Assembly: GCF_963666015.1 (NCBI RefSeq)
Contig: NZ_OY762555.1
Location: 930,001-994,000, forward strand
Direction: 5' to 3'
DNA: 64,000 bases
DNA from: an uncultured Sphaerochaeta sp.
GTDB lineage: Bacteria > Spirochaetota > Spirochaetia > Sphaerochaetales > Sphaerochaetaceae
Positions 37,666-46,622 of this stretch are shown one piece after another (within the stretch, counting starts at the first letter, position 1; each line of letters opens with the position of its first letter). A model generated the notes under the pieces. It ran no database searches. It was not told where the DNA came from and saw only the letters and a list, made by a program, of their open reading frames with translations. The translations under genes and the position numbers were made by a program.

Positions 37666-38762
37666 TTGACTCCTACCTCCTTCTGCAGTTTTTTCTTATC
37701 GAGGTGCTGTTGGTAGAGGATCAAGGCTGAACGGAGAGCAATAAAGATTACGATCATTCCCTGGATGATGAAGGTAATTTCCTTGGGAATCTGCTTCCCT
37801 TGCATCAGAGCTTGTGCATTCTTGAGCATACCGAATAAAAGTCCCGCAAGAGTGGTACCAAGAGCAGTGCTGTTTCCTACCAAGGCAACGGCAATACCGT
37901 CAAAACCATAGTTATCCATCCCAGAGAGGACTCTGCCATACTTGAAGGAGCCCAATGCAACAATACCTCCTGCAAGGCCTGCGAAAGCCCCGGCGATGGC
38001 CATAGAAAGTGCAATGGATTTTACCACCGGTATACCACTGGCCCGTGCTGCTTCCTTATTGAATCCAGTAGCCCGCATACCAAACCCAAGACTGGTTTTC
38101 TCCATGATGAACCAAAACACAATCACTGCGATGATCATTAAAAAGATACCATTATTCAACAGCGAGTAGTTAGTGATCTTGGTAAAGAAATCATTGGTGA
38201 TCAAGGCAGTCTCAGGAAAGTCAGCTGTCTTGTAAGTGGTAGCACCAGGCATTTGGAGTGAGATGATGCGGCTAAGATACAAGGCAATGTAGTTGAGCAT
38301 GATGGTTGAGACAACTTCACTTACTTCATACTTTGCTTTCAGCACTCCCACCAGTCCACCCCAAAGGGACCCAATAAGTATTGCGCAGGCAATGGCAAGC
38401 ACCCAATGAAGTCCTTGTATCTGTGGACCAAGCAAGGCAACCATCTGTGCAATGGTCATGCCCATGATGTACTGCCCTTCTCCACCAATATTAAACAAAC
38501 CCACTCGGTTTGCAAATCCCATAGATAGCCCACAAAGGATGAAGGGAACCGAGTAGTTGAGGGTCTCTCCAATATAGCGGATGTTCATCTTTCCGTTGTC
38601 GATGTTGTATCCACTGAGTGCTTGCAGGATTGCCTTGTACATATTAAGTGGATTCTTCCCCACCAATGCAACCAGAATTGTTCCTACAAGGAATCCAAGA
38701 ACTACGACTAGGACTGAAACTGCCCCGTCGCTTTGTATGAGTCGTTCACGGGTTAGCTTCAT
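37662..38762 (-). CDS. Nucleoside ABC transporter permease 1 (BMP system)
   Basis: Inner-membrane permease (366 aa, YufP-like) with an N-terminal helix (about residues 14-34) and the typical GLFNIGGEGQYIMGMTIAQ motif, then EVSEVVSTIMLNYIALYLSR. The C-terminus is charged and cytosolic (LDKKKLQKEVGVK). It overlaps the ATPase gene upstream and the second permease downstream by four bases each. Confidence 0.92.
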   Translation of the reverse strand: MKLTRERLIQSDGAVSVLVVVLGFLVGTILVALVGKNPLNMYKAILQALSGYNIDNGKMNIRYIGETLNYSVPFILCGLSMGFANRVGLFNIGGEGQYIMGMTIAQMVALLGPQIQGLHWVLAIACAILIGSLWGGLVGVLKAKYEVSEVVSTIMLNYIALYLSRIISLQMPGATTYKTADFPETALITNDFFTKITNYSLLNNGIFLMIIAVIVFWFIMEKTSLGFGMRATGFNKEAARASGIPVVKSIALSMAIAGAFAGLAGGIVALGSFKYGRVLSGMDNYGFDGIAVALVGNSTALGTTLAGLLFGMLKNAQALMQGKQIPKEITFIIQGMIVIFIALRSALILYQQHLDKKKLQKEVGVK

Positions 38763-40288
38763 ACCTGTGCCTCCTTATGGGACCCAGCCATCATCATGCC
38801 GATTTCTCGCTCGGTGACTTCATGTTGCTTGTTCACTGCTACGATACTCCCCTTGCTGATGGTTGCGATACGGTCGCACAGGTTCATGATCTCATCCAAT
38901 TCCAGAGAGACCAACAATATAGCGCGTCCTTTCATTCTTTCATCAATTATTCTCTTCCTGATATACTCGATGGCTCCAACATCTAAGCCGCGAGTTGGTT
39001 GGGCAACCACCAGGACCTTAGGAGAAAGAGAAATCTCCCGTGCAACGATGACCTTCTGTTGATTTCCTCCAGAGAGGCTGCCTGCCTTGGTGATCGGTCC
39101 CTCAGCGCTCCTGATATCGAACTGGTCAATAAGTTGTTCAGCGCTCGTTTTCATGGCTTCAAAATCAAGGATACCGAATTGCTTCCTATAGGGACTCTTG
39201 TAGTAGCTCTTGATGGCAGAATTTTCTGCAATGGTGAACTCTCCAACAACCCCGTATTTCCTACGATCTTCCGGTATATAACCGAGGCCTTTCTCAATAC
39301 GTTCACGAATGGTGAGTTGCTCGATGGGCTCTCCATCCAGCATGATGGAACCACCAGAGAGAGGAATCAGACCAGTTATGGCGCCAAGCAACTCACTCTG
39401 TCCATTACCGTCTACTCCGGCAATACCGACAATCTCACCGTCATGGATATCAAGGTTCAGGTCCTTGATCTTTACAGCCCCATTCTCATCCTTTACTTCA
39501 AGGTGCTGCAAGCTGAGCATTACCTCCCCGCTCATCTTCTCTGGTTTCTCAATCTCAAATTTGACTGCACGACCTACCATCATTTCAGCGAGTTCCTGTT
39601 CACTGACATCGGCAACATCAACAGTACCAATATAGGTTCCCCGTCTCAGTACCGTGCAACGGTCAGATACTTCCTTGATTTCCCTAAGCTTATGGGTAAT
39701 AAGCAGGATGGTCTTTCCCTCTGCCCGGAGCGCCTTGAGGATTTCCATCAATTCATCAATCTCCTGTGGAGTCAGGACCGCAGTGGGTTCGTCAAAGATG
39801 ATGATGTTTGCATTACGGTAGAGAGTCTTGAGAATCTCGACACGTTGCTGCTGCCCTACCGATATATCCTCGATCAAGGCATCCGGGTCAACCTGCAGGC
39901 CATACTGTTTACTAAGTTCGGCAACACGTTCTCGTGCGCTCTTCAGGTCAAGGACACGTCCCTTCACGGGTTCCATTCCCAGTACAATATTCTCTGTGAC
40001 CGTGAAGTTCTGTACAAGCTTGAAGTGCTGGTGCACCATGCCGATTCCCAGTGACGTTGCCACATTGGGATTCTTGATCTCCACAGGATTGCCATCAAGC
40101 AATATTTCCCCGCTGTCAGCAATGTACGATCCGAACAAGATGGACATCAGCGTCGATTTGCCTGCCCCATTCTCACCAAGCAGGGCATGTATTTCCTGTT
40201 TCCTTACTTGGAGTGTTACTTTGTCGTTTGCCACCACACCGGGAAACGTCTTGGTGATATTCTTCATTTCGATTGCGTATTCACTCAC
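38759..40288 (-). CDS. Nucleoside ABC transporter ATP-binding protein, two ATPase domains
   Basis: Cytosolic ATPase of 509 aa with two tandem ABC domains. The first has GENGAGKSTLMSILFGSY (Walker A), ISVGQQQRVEILKTL (signature) and IIFDEPTAVLTP (Walker B). The second has a degenerate Walker A (GVDGNGQSELLGAI) and LSGGNQQKVIVAREI, as normal for this sugar/nucleoside class. The GTG at 40288 has an AGAGGAG ribosome binding site at good spacing; an in-frame start at 40333 lies over the intergenic hairpin, and an ATG at 40267 would remove residues conserved at the N-terminus. It lies between the binding protein and the permeases. Confidence 0.92.
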   Translation of the reverse strand: MSEYAIEMKNITKTFPGVVANDKVTLQVRKQEIHALLGENGAGKSTLMSILFGSYIADSGEILLDGNPVEIKNPNVATSLGIGMVHQHFKLVQNFTVTENIVLGMEPVKGRVLDLKSARERVAELSKQYGLQVDPDALIEDISVGQQQRVEILKTLYRNANIIIFDEPTAVLTPQEIDELMEILKALRAEGKTILLITHKLREIKEVSDRCTVLRRGTYIGTVDVADVSEQELAEMMVGRAVKFEIEKPEKMSGEVMLSLQHLEVKDENGAVKIKDLNLDIHDGEIVGIAGVDGNGQSELLGAITGLIPLSGGSIMLDGEPIEQLTIRERIEKGLGYIPEDRRKYGVVGEFTIAENSAIKSYYKSPYRKQFGILDFEAMKTSAEQLIDQFDIRSAEGPITKAGSLSGGNQQKVIVAREISLSPKVLVVAQPTRGLDVGAIEYIRKRIIDERMKGRAILLVSLELDEIMNLCDRIATISKGSIVAVNKQHEVTEREIGMMMAGSHKEAQV

Positions 40289-40347
40289 CCTCAGCTCCTC
40301 TTTGTCAGCTCTCTTTGAGTCCACTGACTCCAATGGATTCGAAGAGA

Positions 40348-40367
40348 GCCGGCAGTTTCCTGCCGGC
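40348..40367 (-). terminator. Intergenic GC-rich hairpin after the BMP gene
   Basis: GCCGGCAG (40348-40355) and CTGCCGGC (40360-40367) form a perfect 8-bp stem with a 4-base loop, a few bases after the binding-protein stop. There is no strong U-run, only TCTCTTCG on the minus strand, so it may partly terminate or protect the binding-protein mRNA from 3' decay. Confidence 0.5.
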
Positions 40368-40377
40368 TGGATAACAC

Positions 40378-41481
40378 TTAGTCGTCAAGTGCGGAAAGCC
40401 CACGGGGAGCTGCGCCATTGGCCATAGCATCCTTGTAGGTCTTGTAAATCTTGATTTTTCCATTGATGATGTCAGCCTTAGCTGCATCGACCTTCTCGAC
40501 AACACTCTTGCTGAGTTCAGGGTTTGCAGTTGAGTAACCGACACCATCGTCAGCCATGCCCATCTGGACCACGCCACCCTTGAAGGAACCGTCGGCAACT
40601 GCCTCGAGGACCATCAGGGAAGAGTTTTCAACGCGCTTAAGCATACTGGTAAGTACGGCACTCTTGTTGCCACTATACAGACCGTCAGCATACTGGTCAC
40701 TGTCTACGCCGATTGCCCAGACGTTCTTACCCTGCATACGGTACTCTTTGGCCTGAGCAATGGTTCCGTTTCCGGTCCCACCAGCTGCACTGAAGATGCA
40801 GTAGACACCCATGTCATACCAGTTCTTTGCCTGTGCTTTAGCAAGCTCTGGCTTGCCCCAGTCGTTGGCATAGTAGTCATAGATTTCTGCATCTGGGAAA
40901 ACAGAGAGGATGCCCTGCACATAGCCCATCTCAAACTTGGTGATGGTAGCACCGGGAACTCCACCGATGAATCCAAACTTTGGATTTACAATTCCATCTT
41001 CCTTGGCCTGGAGTGCTGCGACCATACCAACGAGGTAGGAGCCCTGTTCCTCAGAGTAGATGAACTCCATAACGTTTGGCTGTCCCACCCAGTCAACGTC
41101 AACGATGGTGAATTTCTGGTCAGGATACTGTGGGGCTACTTCACCAAGCGCATCTGCCCAGGTGAAACCGGTGACCATGATCAGGTCATACCCCTCGTCA
41201 GCAGCCTGACGGAGATTCGGGATATACATATCCTGGGTCTGTGCAGTCACTACATCATACAGTGTACCGCGACCGGTTGCATTCTCTACGGTATCGCCGT
41301 AGTACTCTACGATTCCTCTCCAAGCTGCAGCGTTGAATGACTTGTCATCAATACCGGTTGCATCAGTGAGCAAACGGATGGTTGGTCTGCCATCAGCCTG
41401 TGCGGGAGCTTCTTTACCGCCCTGTGCGAACACCATGGTGCCCATCACCAGAACCAGCAGCAAAATAGTTACTTTCTTCAT
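40378..41481 (-). CDS. BMP-family nucleoside-binding protein
   Basis: Periplasmic binding protein (367 aa) of the basic membrane protein / purine nucleoside family. A signal peptide of about 20 residues ends MVFAQGGKEAP, followed by RPTIRLLTDATGIDDKSFNAAAW, the classical BMP opening with the conserved Asp. Further segments VTGFTWADALGEVAPQYP and SEEQGSYLVGMVAAL are in family order. No lipobox Cys is present, unlike many BMP proteins, which are lipoproteins. A good ribosome binding site (AAGGAGGG) precedes the ATG, and a sigma70-like promoter lies upstream. It heads the nucleoside ABC/deoD/nitroreductase operon. Confidence 0.93.
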   Translation of the reverse strand: MKKVTILLLVLVMGTMVFAQGGKEAPAQADGRPTIRLLTDATGIDDKSFNAAAWRGIVEYYGDTVENATGRGTLYDVVTAQTQDMYIPNLRQAADEGYDLIMVTGFTWADALGEVAPQYPDQKFTIVDVDWVGQPNVMEFIYSEEQGSYLVGMVAALQAKEDGIVNPKFGFIGGVPGATITKFEMGYVQGILSVFPDAEIYDYYANDWGKPELAKAQAKNWYDMGVYCIFSAAGGTGNGTIAQAKEYRMQGKNVWAIGVDSDQYADGLYSGNKSAVLTSMLKRVENSSLMVLEAVADGSFKGGVVQMGMADDGVGYSTANPELSKSVVEKVDAAKADIINGKIKIYKTYKDAMANGAAPRGLSALDD

Positions 41482-41510
41482 GGATTACCCTCCTTAGTAG
41501 TAGGTCCGTG

Positions 41511-41539
41511 ATTATAATGTACCTGGTATTGTACCACAA
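41511..41539 (-). promoter_or_regulatory. Promoter of the nucleoside ABC operon
   Basis: TTGTGG (41534-41539) and TATAAT (41511-41516) on the minus strand with a 17-bp spacer, 30 bases before the BMP start. The -10 is a perfect consensus. Confidence 0.65.
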
Positions 41540-41570
41540 GAAAGTAGAAATGGAATATTGAGTTTTATTG

Positions 41571-42380
41571 CTATTTTGTCAATATATATCGTTCAAAAGC
41601 CAAGGCAACACCATCATGTTCATTGGAATCCGTAATCACATGGGCATGCGATTTCACTTCATCCGATGCATTGTCCATAGCCACTGAGAGTGCGGCAATG
41701 CCAAACATCGGCAGATCATTGAGACCATCACCGATTACCATCAAGGAGCTTTCATCCCTTCCGAGCAGGGAAAGCAATACCTGGAGGCTGCTCGCTTTTT
41801 GTACACCTTTTGCGGTAATTTCCATAAAGCATGGCTCACTGAAGCCCAAATCAGCAACATCCCCAACCAATGGCAACAGATCTTCCCTAGCCTTCTGCAA
41901 GAGAAGCGGTTCTCCTACGATCATAACCTTTGGCATCGGGTGTTGTACTTCCTTGATGAGATTGGAGACTTTCCTGATAGGAATAGCGTTGTTATAGGCT
42001 TCCTTGGCAACATGCACATCATCAGCCATTTCGGTAATAACACCTTCCTCATCGTAGGAAAGAGCAGCAAGGTGATGTTCACGGGCGTATGAGAAACAAG
42101 TATGAATAGCCTCAAGGTCCACCGTACGTTCCCAGAGTACCTGACTTGTTCGTGTATCAAAGAGCTGTCCGCCATTATAGGCAAGAATGGTACCTTCACT
42201 GCCCATAAGATCAAGGGAGGAAGCGACATGCTCGATACCCAAGAGGGGTCTGCCACTGGCAAGAACGATATGGCAACCCTGTTCCCTGGCTCTTCTAATC
42301 GCATCCCTTGTGCGTGGGGTTATTTCCTTCTTCTCGTTGGTGAGTGTACCATCCAAGTCTAGAGCTACTACCGTGTACAT
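41571..42380 (-). CDS. Cof-type HAD-superfamily phosphatase
   Basis: Predicted cytosolic sugar-phosphate phosphatase (269 aa), a paralogue of the one at 1520-2326. Motif I is VALDLDGTLTNEKKEI at the N-terminus, motif II lies in IVLASGRPL, and motif IV is VIGDGLNDLPMFGIAAL (about residues 210-226). The ATG at 42380 has a TGGAGGAAG ribosome binding site; an upstream in-frame start at 42416 is unsupported. It lies between the tRNA gene and the BMP operon and appears to be a single gene. Substrate unknown. Confidence 0.87.
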   Translation of the reverse strand: MYTVVALDLDGTLTNEKKEITPRTRDAIRRAREQGCHIVLASGRPLLGIEHVASSLDLMGSEGTILAYNGGQLFDTRTSQVLWERTVDLEAIHTCFSYAREHHLAALSYDEEGVITEMADDVHVAKEAYNNAIPIRKVSNLIKEVQHPMPKVMIVGEPLLLQKAREDLLPLVGDVADLGFSEPCFMEITAKGVQKASSLQVLLSLLGRDESSLMVIGDGLNDLPMFGIAALSVAMDNASDEVKSHAHVITDSNEHDGVALAFERYILTK

Positions 42381-42452
42381 GGGCACTTCCTCCAGGAAAA
42401 TACAAAGACTCCCCATTCCATTTCCTGAAACAAGGAGTCTCTTTCTCTATGA

Positions 42453-42525
42453 TCGGGCAGAGAGGATTTGAACCTCCGACCCCCTGGTCCCGAACCAGGT
42501 GCGCTAGCCCCTGCGCTACTACCCG
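42453..42525 (-). tRNA. tRNA-Pro (anticodon CGG)
   Basis: 73 bases on the minus strand fold into a full cloverleaf: acceptor CGGGTAG with CTGCCCG, D-stem GCGC/GCGC, anticodon stem CCTGG/CCAGG with loop TTCGGGA (anticodon CGG), and T-arm GGAGG-TTCAAAT-CCTCT. CCA is not encoded. It reads CCG codons. Its promoter is immediately upstream. Confidence 0.95.
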
Positions 42526-42546
42526 TAATCGATACAGCCGAGATTC

Positions 42547-42576
42547 AATATACCTAATAGCTCTGAAGATTGTCAA
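42547..42576 (-). promoter_or_regulatory. Promoter of tRNA-Pro
   Basis: TTGACA (42571-42576) and TATATT (42547-42552), spacer 18 bp, on the minus strand, about 20 bases before the mature tRNA 5' end. Confidence 0.72.
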
Positions 42577-42618
42577 GCGAAGCAAAATGACCTATATTGG
42601 CTATTCTCAACCTATTCA

Positions 42619-42647
42619 TTGACAGTGACTAGGTGAAATGGTATTTT
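42619..42647 (+). promoter_or_regulatory. Promoter of the SurA-like gene
   Basis: TTGACA (42619-42624) and TATTTT (42642-42647), spacer 17 bp, 53 bases before the ATG at 42700. A short hairpin (TCCGC/GCGGA, 42659-42673) lies in the untranslated region. Confidence 0.6.
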
Positions 42648-42699
42648 TCATAAGACTGTCCGCAAAATGCGGAAAATGCACGGGAGAAAGAGGTTTATC

Positions 42700-44280
42700 A
42701 TGTCTTCAAACGACAACACAAATGGAAAGAAACCCGAAGAGAACGGGAAAGTACTCGCCTTCGGTAAAGAAAAGAAGAGCGCAGTAGAGAAAAAAGGTAA
42801 GAATGAAGCCGCACTCAAGCCGAAGCGCAAAATTACCATCGGATGGGTGTTTGGAATGATCGTCTTGATCTTGATCGCCATCTCCTTTGTGTTGGCCCCT
42901 GCTATTCAGGCCTTTGTCGGCCAAGGCACCAGCAATGGAATTGTATTTGGAAAATACGGCAAAGAAGAGATTAAGTATGCCTATGGTAACTACTTCTATG
43001 ATCAGGTCCAGAACTATGCCAACCAGTACAGCGGCTCGGATGCAAACCAAACCCAAGCCCTTTACCAAATCTGGAAGAGCGCTTACGACAGCACGGTCTT
43101 GTTTACAGCGGTCAACCAACTTGCTACAAAAGCCGGCATTATTGCAGCTGATGATGTGGTAAAGCGTGCAATTATTGAAAGTGGCGCCTATGACAAGGAT
43201 GGAAAATTCGATGTAAAGACCTATCAGGATGCTTCGGCTGAACGAAAGGCTTCTGTTGAGAAATCAATCCGACGCGGCCTCCCCTATCAGATGGTTATTG
43301 ACGATGTGGGTACGGTACTCTCCTCCTCCTCCGAGGTTGATTACATCGCTGAAATGGCAGGTAATGGAAGAACGTTCCGCTATCTCAGCCTCAATCCTGC
43401 ACGCTACCCTGATGAACTCGCTTCACAGTATGCACTACAGAACAAGCAGCTCTTTTACAGCATGGATATGAGTATCATCAGTATGGACAGCCAGGAAAAT
43501 GCCCAGGCAGTGTATGATTCCATCGTCGGCGGTGAGACCTCTTTTGAAGAGGCTGCAACCCAAAACAGTCTTGACTCCTATGCAGCTGAAGAAGGAAAAG
43601 TTGGACGTCTGTACTACTACGGCCTGGTTTCCAACTTCAAGAATGCTGATGAAGCAGTCTCCTTACTCTCCGCAAAAAGCGGTGATGTACTTGGCCCCTT
43701 TGAGTCAAATGGTGCATGGGCAATCTACAAGCTGAACAGCACGCCGGAGGAAGCTGACTATGCCAGCGAGGAACTCCTTGCTTCCGTCAAAGCGTACCTG
43801 GCAACCAGTGATAGTGACATCATCGATACCTTCCTTGCTGACCTTGCTGCAGATTTGCAGGTAGAGGCTGCAAGCAAAGGATTGGATGAAGTAGCACTTG
43901 AGCAGGACCTGTCAGTAGTTGATGTGAGTGCAACCCCCTACAACTTGGGAGAGAGCCAGTACATGAGCAACTTCTCCTATACGGATAATGCAGGGCTGCT
44001 CGCCAATGCTGCCAGCAATGAAGATGTTGCCAAGCAACTCTACACTGCAGAAGAGAACACACTGCTTGACCCAATCAAGTCAGGCACTTCCTACCTCCTT
44101 GTTGAGACTGGTGAAGATGTCCAAGACGATACCATGGGCAGTTATATCACCATGTTCTATGACTACTACAGCGGAACTCAGAACCAGCAGGACTTCAGCC
44201 AAGCACTCTACTCCTCTGATGCATTTGAGGACAACTTCCTGACTACCTTCCTCAACGTAGTACTGGGACAGAGCGAATAA
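42700..44280 (+). CDS. Membrane-anchored SurA/PpiD-like peptidyl-prolyl isomerase
   Basis: Predicted periplasmic folding factor (526 aa) anchored by one helix. Residues 1-45 are a Lys-rich cytosolic tail, the helix is ITIGWVFGMIVLILIAIS and following (about residues 47-72), then comes a SurA_N-like chaperone region beginning with GKEEIKYAYGNYFYDQVQNY (about residues 90-110). A parvulin-like rotamase domain is suggested around residues 245-340 (SQENAQAVYDSIVGGETSFE, KSGDVLGPFESNGAWAIYKL). The ATG at 42700 has an AAAGAGG ribosome binding site; codons from 42667 are without support. Topology resembles PpiD of other bacteria. It ends at a strong terminator. Confidence 0.8.
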   Translation: MSSNDNTNGKKPEENGKVLAFGKEKKSAVEKKGKNEAALKPKRKITIGWVFGMIVLILIAISFVLAPAIQAFVGQGTSNGIVFGKYGKEEIKYAYGNYFYDQVQNYANQYSGSDANQTQALYQIWKSAYDSTVLFTAVNQLATKAGIIAADDVVKRAIIESGAYDKDGKFDVKTYQDASAERKASVEKSIRRGLPYQMVIDDVGTVLSSSSEVDYIAEMAGNGRTFRYLSLNPARYPDELASQYALQNKQLFYSMDMSIISMDSQENAQAVYDSIVGGETSFEEAATQNSLDSYAAEEGKVGRLYYYGLVSNFKNADEAVSLLSAKSGDVLGPFESNGAWAIYKLNSTPEEADYASEELLASVKAYLATSDSDIIDTFLADLAADLQVEAASKGLDEVALEQDLSVVDVSATPYNLGESQYMSNFSYTDNAGLLANAASNEDVAKQLYTAEENTLLDPIKSGTSYLLVETGEDVQDDTMGSYITMFYDYYSGTQNQQDFSQALYSSDAFEDNFLTTFLNVVLGQSE

Positions 44281-44302
44281 CCTTTTTCTCCTTGTATCTA
44301 TC

Positions 44303-44332
44303 AAGCCGGTACTGATGTACCGGCTTTTTTTA
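44303..44332 (+). terminator. Rho-independent terminator after the SurA-like gene
   Basis: AAGCCGGTAC (44303-44312) pairs with GTACCGGCTT (44317-44326), loop of four bases, followed by a T-run to about 44331. Confidence 0.92.
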
Positions 44333-44363
44333 TTACCAGTTTCGTGGTAGATTACACCTACCC

Positions 44364-45440
44364 ATGAAACAATCGACACATTCAATCCTTAGAATATTGA
44401 TACTGCTCTTTGCAGCACTACTACTTATTGTAGGGATTGCATCGTACATAATAATTGATCGCTTATCCAATACAAAAGTCTTTGAAGATGTCAGCAGGTA
44501 CACAGAAAGTGTTGTCAGTCCCCAAGAAGCCTTCGACCTACAGAAAGCCATTCATGAGAGAAAAGCCTTTACTTTGGAGTACCCAGAAAGCGGGGAGTTC
44601 ACGATTCTCTGGGGAACCGATTTCCATCTCAGAAGGGGGCCCTTTTCAGGCAGGGATAAGATCTATGCACTCTTGGAAAGAGCCTTTGAAGAAACAGACC
44701 CTGACCTGACCATCATTTCTGGTGATCTGCTATTCTCCTTCAATGCAAAAGAGATGCTTATCGAGTTTGCTTCCTTTATGGAGGAACATGGCCAGATTTG
44801 GGCCTACTCTTTTGGCAATCATGATGGTGAACATGCCTATGACCGACCTACACTTGCCAGTGTATTGGACGACTACCCACACGCACTTTTCTCCAGTGGT
44901 GAGGAATGGGTACGTGGATATAGCAACTACCCACTAGTCCTGACACAGAATGGTGTGATGAAAAATGCACTTATGCTGCTTGACTCCCATCACAGCAGAA
45001 TCTATGCAGATAATGTCATCGCTCCGGACTATATCTATCCTTCCCAGATAGCGTGGTACCGTTGGGTAGAAAATGGACTGGAAGAGGTCCCCTTGTATGC
45101 CTTTACCCACATTCCATTACCCGAATTTTCATTGCTTTGGGAGAGTGGAACAGCAAAGGGGGTGAAACTTGATAAGATTGTCAATGTACCTCTGGAGAAC
45201 AGTGGCCTATTTGCCGCCATGCAAGAGAGAGGAAACACCGTGGCCATTTTCAGTGGCCATGACCATTTGAACGATTTTCATGGTGTTTGGGAATCCATAG
45301 ACTTACATTACGGCAGAAGTGCAAGCTATGGGTCCTACGGATCCAGGGACCACGCAAAAGGACTGAAAACCATCACGCTCTATGCTGATGATACTCCCTA
45401 TATGGTCCAGACTTATACGGTGGACCAGTGGGGATTATAG
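44364..45440 (+). CDS. Membrane-anchored metallophosphoesterase
   Basis: Predicted calcineurin-like phosphoesterase (358 aa) with an N-terminal helix (about residues 8-30), so the catalytic domain faces the periplasm. Dimetal ligands appear in GTDFHLRRGP (about residues 79-88), IISGDLLF (about residues 117-124), FGNHDGEH (about residues 152-159), FTHIPLPEF (about residue 250) and FSGHDHLNDFHG (about residues 295-306). This motif order is that of purple-acid-phosphatase-like enzymes. The next gene (DUF2804) starts 11 bases after the stop. The substrate is unknown. Confidence 0.85.
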   Translation: MKQSTHSILRILILLFAALLLIVGIASYIIIDRLSNTKVFEDVSRYTESVVSPQEAFDLQKAIHERKAFTLEYPESGEFTILWGTDFHLRRGPFSGRDKIYALLERAFEETDPDLTIISGDLLFSFNAKEMLIEFASFMEEHGQIWAYSFGNHDGEHAYDRPTLASVLDDYPHALFSSGEEWVRGYSNYPLVLTQNGVMKNALMLLDSHHSRIYADNVIAPDYIYPSQIAWYRWVENGLEEVPLYAFTHIPLPEFSLLWESGTAKGVKLDKIVNVPLENSGLFAAMQERGNTVAIFSGHDHLNDFHGVWESIDLHYGRSASYGSYGSRDHAKGLKTITLYADDTPYMVQTYTVDQWGL

Positions 45441-45451
45441 AGGGAAAAACG

Positions 45452-46492
45452 ATGGAACACGAAGTAACGCAGAACCAGGACCTCCTCAACAAGAAGGGAC
45501 GTATCAAGGAAGAAGGTTGGGCTCGCCATCCGCTTTGGCGTTATGACCGGTCATTCATAAAGGCCGGGCGTCTCAGGATCAAGGAGTGGGATTACTACGC
45601 AGTTATCAATACTGAGAAACGGTATGCTGTCACATCTACAATTAGTGACCTAGGGTATGCAGCACTCTTTGCTATCAGTTATATCGATTTTGACCGAAAA
45701 GCTGTAAGCCAGACTGATGCACTTCGCTTTTTCCCTCTTGGAAAGATTGGACTGAGTGCTTCCAGCACTGAGGACAACCAAGTTTCATGGTCAAATACCA
45801 ACCTGCGCCTTGCATTTATCAAGAAGGGAACACAGCGGCACTTGATGGTTGCGTGCCCTTCTCTTGTGTTACCGGATGGAAGTGTAGGTCTCGACTTCGA
45901 TATAGTCCTCACCCAAGAAATGGAATCAGAGAGCATGAATATTGCAACCAGCTGGAGTGAACAGCGTAAGGCGTTTTATCTCAACGAGAAGGTCAACTGC
46001 CTCCCTGCAAAGGGGACTATTCGAAGGGGTATGGAAAGTGAGGAATTACTCAGGGGGGAAGCATGGGGTGTCCTTGACTGGGGACGTGGGCGCTGGACAT
46101 ATGCAAACACCTGGTACTGGGCGAGTGTCTCTGCATTGGTGGAGAATGTCCCCTTTGGCTTGAACCTTGGCTATGGATTCTCTGACAGAAGTACAGCAAG
46201 TGAGAATGCCATCTACTATGATGGCAAGATACATAAGATCGGCACGGTAGAATTTGTATTCTCAAGAGAAAATCTTAACAAGGCGTGGAGAATCAAGGAC
46301 GACGAAGGCAGGCTCAACATGGTATTCACCCCGGTGGTTGACCGCTCCAGCAATACCAATTTTGTTGTGATACAATCCAAGCAACACCAGCTGTTCGGGT
46401 ATTTTAGCGGAACCTGTATTCTTGATGATGGCTCTGAAATTGCGATCAAAGAGATCCCCGGGTTCGCAGAAGAGGTCTACAATCGGTGGTAG
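45452..46492 (+). CDS. DUF2804-family protein
   Basis: A 346-residue protein matching the DUF2804 pattern, including the GVLDWGRGRWTYANTWYWAS segment (about residues 205-224) and FGLNLGYGFSDRSTASENAI (about residues 235-254). No signal peptide or membrane helix is evident. The family has no established activity; the beta-rich sequence with Trp/Tyr clusters resembles lipid- or sugar-binding folds such as lipocalin-like domains, which is a guess. The ATG at 45452 has AGGGA upstream; an in-frame codon at 45428 lies inside the preceding gene. It is probably co-transcribed with the metallophosphoesterase. Confidence 0.75.
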   Translation: MEHEVTQNQDLLNKKGRIKEEGWARHPLWRYDRSFIKAGRLRIKEWDYYAVINTEKRYAVTSTISDLGYAALFAISYIDFDRKAVSQTDALRFFPLGKIGLSASSTEDNQVSWSNTNLRLAFIKKGTQRHLMVACPSLVLPDGSVGLDFDIVLTQEMESESMNIATSWSEQRKAFYLNEKVNCLPAKGTIRRGMESEELLRGEAWGVLDWGRGRWTYANTWYWASVSALVENVPFGLNLGYGFSDRSTASENAIYYDGKIHKIGTVEFVFSRENLNKAWRIKDDEGRLNMVFTPVVDRSSNTNFVVIQSKQHQLFGYFSGTCILDDGSEIAIKEIPGFAEEVYNRW

Positions 46493-46622
46493 GGCTTTTT
46501 CCATAATTCGGATGTGTATGTCTTGCAAGAACTTGTTCATTTGTATAAACTGAGGAAGTTGTATTGCATGTCTCGGTATTTAACCGATAATCCACTCATA
46601 CATTAACATTATCAGGAGTTCC

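Noticed and set aside
38999..40054. 351-codon plus-strand frame opposite the nucleoside ABC ATPase
   Set aside because: The ATPase has full motifs on the minus strand; the opposite frame has no domain or start signal.
41482..41570. Purine riboswitch upstream of the BMP/deoD operon
   Set aside because: The predicted transcript start leaves about 25 bases of untranslated leader, too short for an aptamer.
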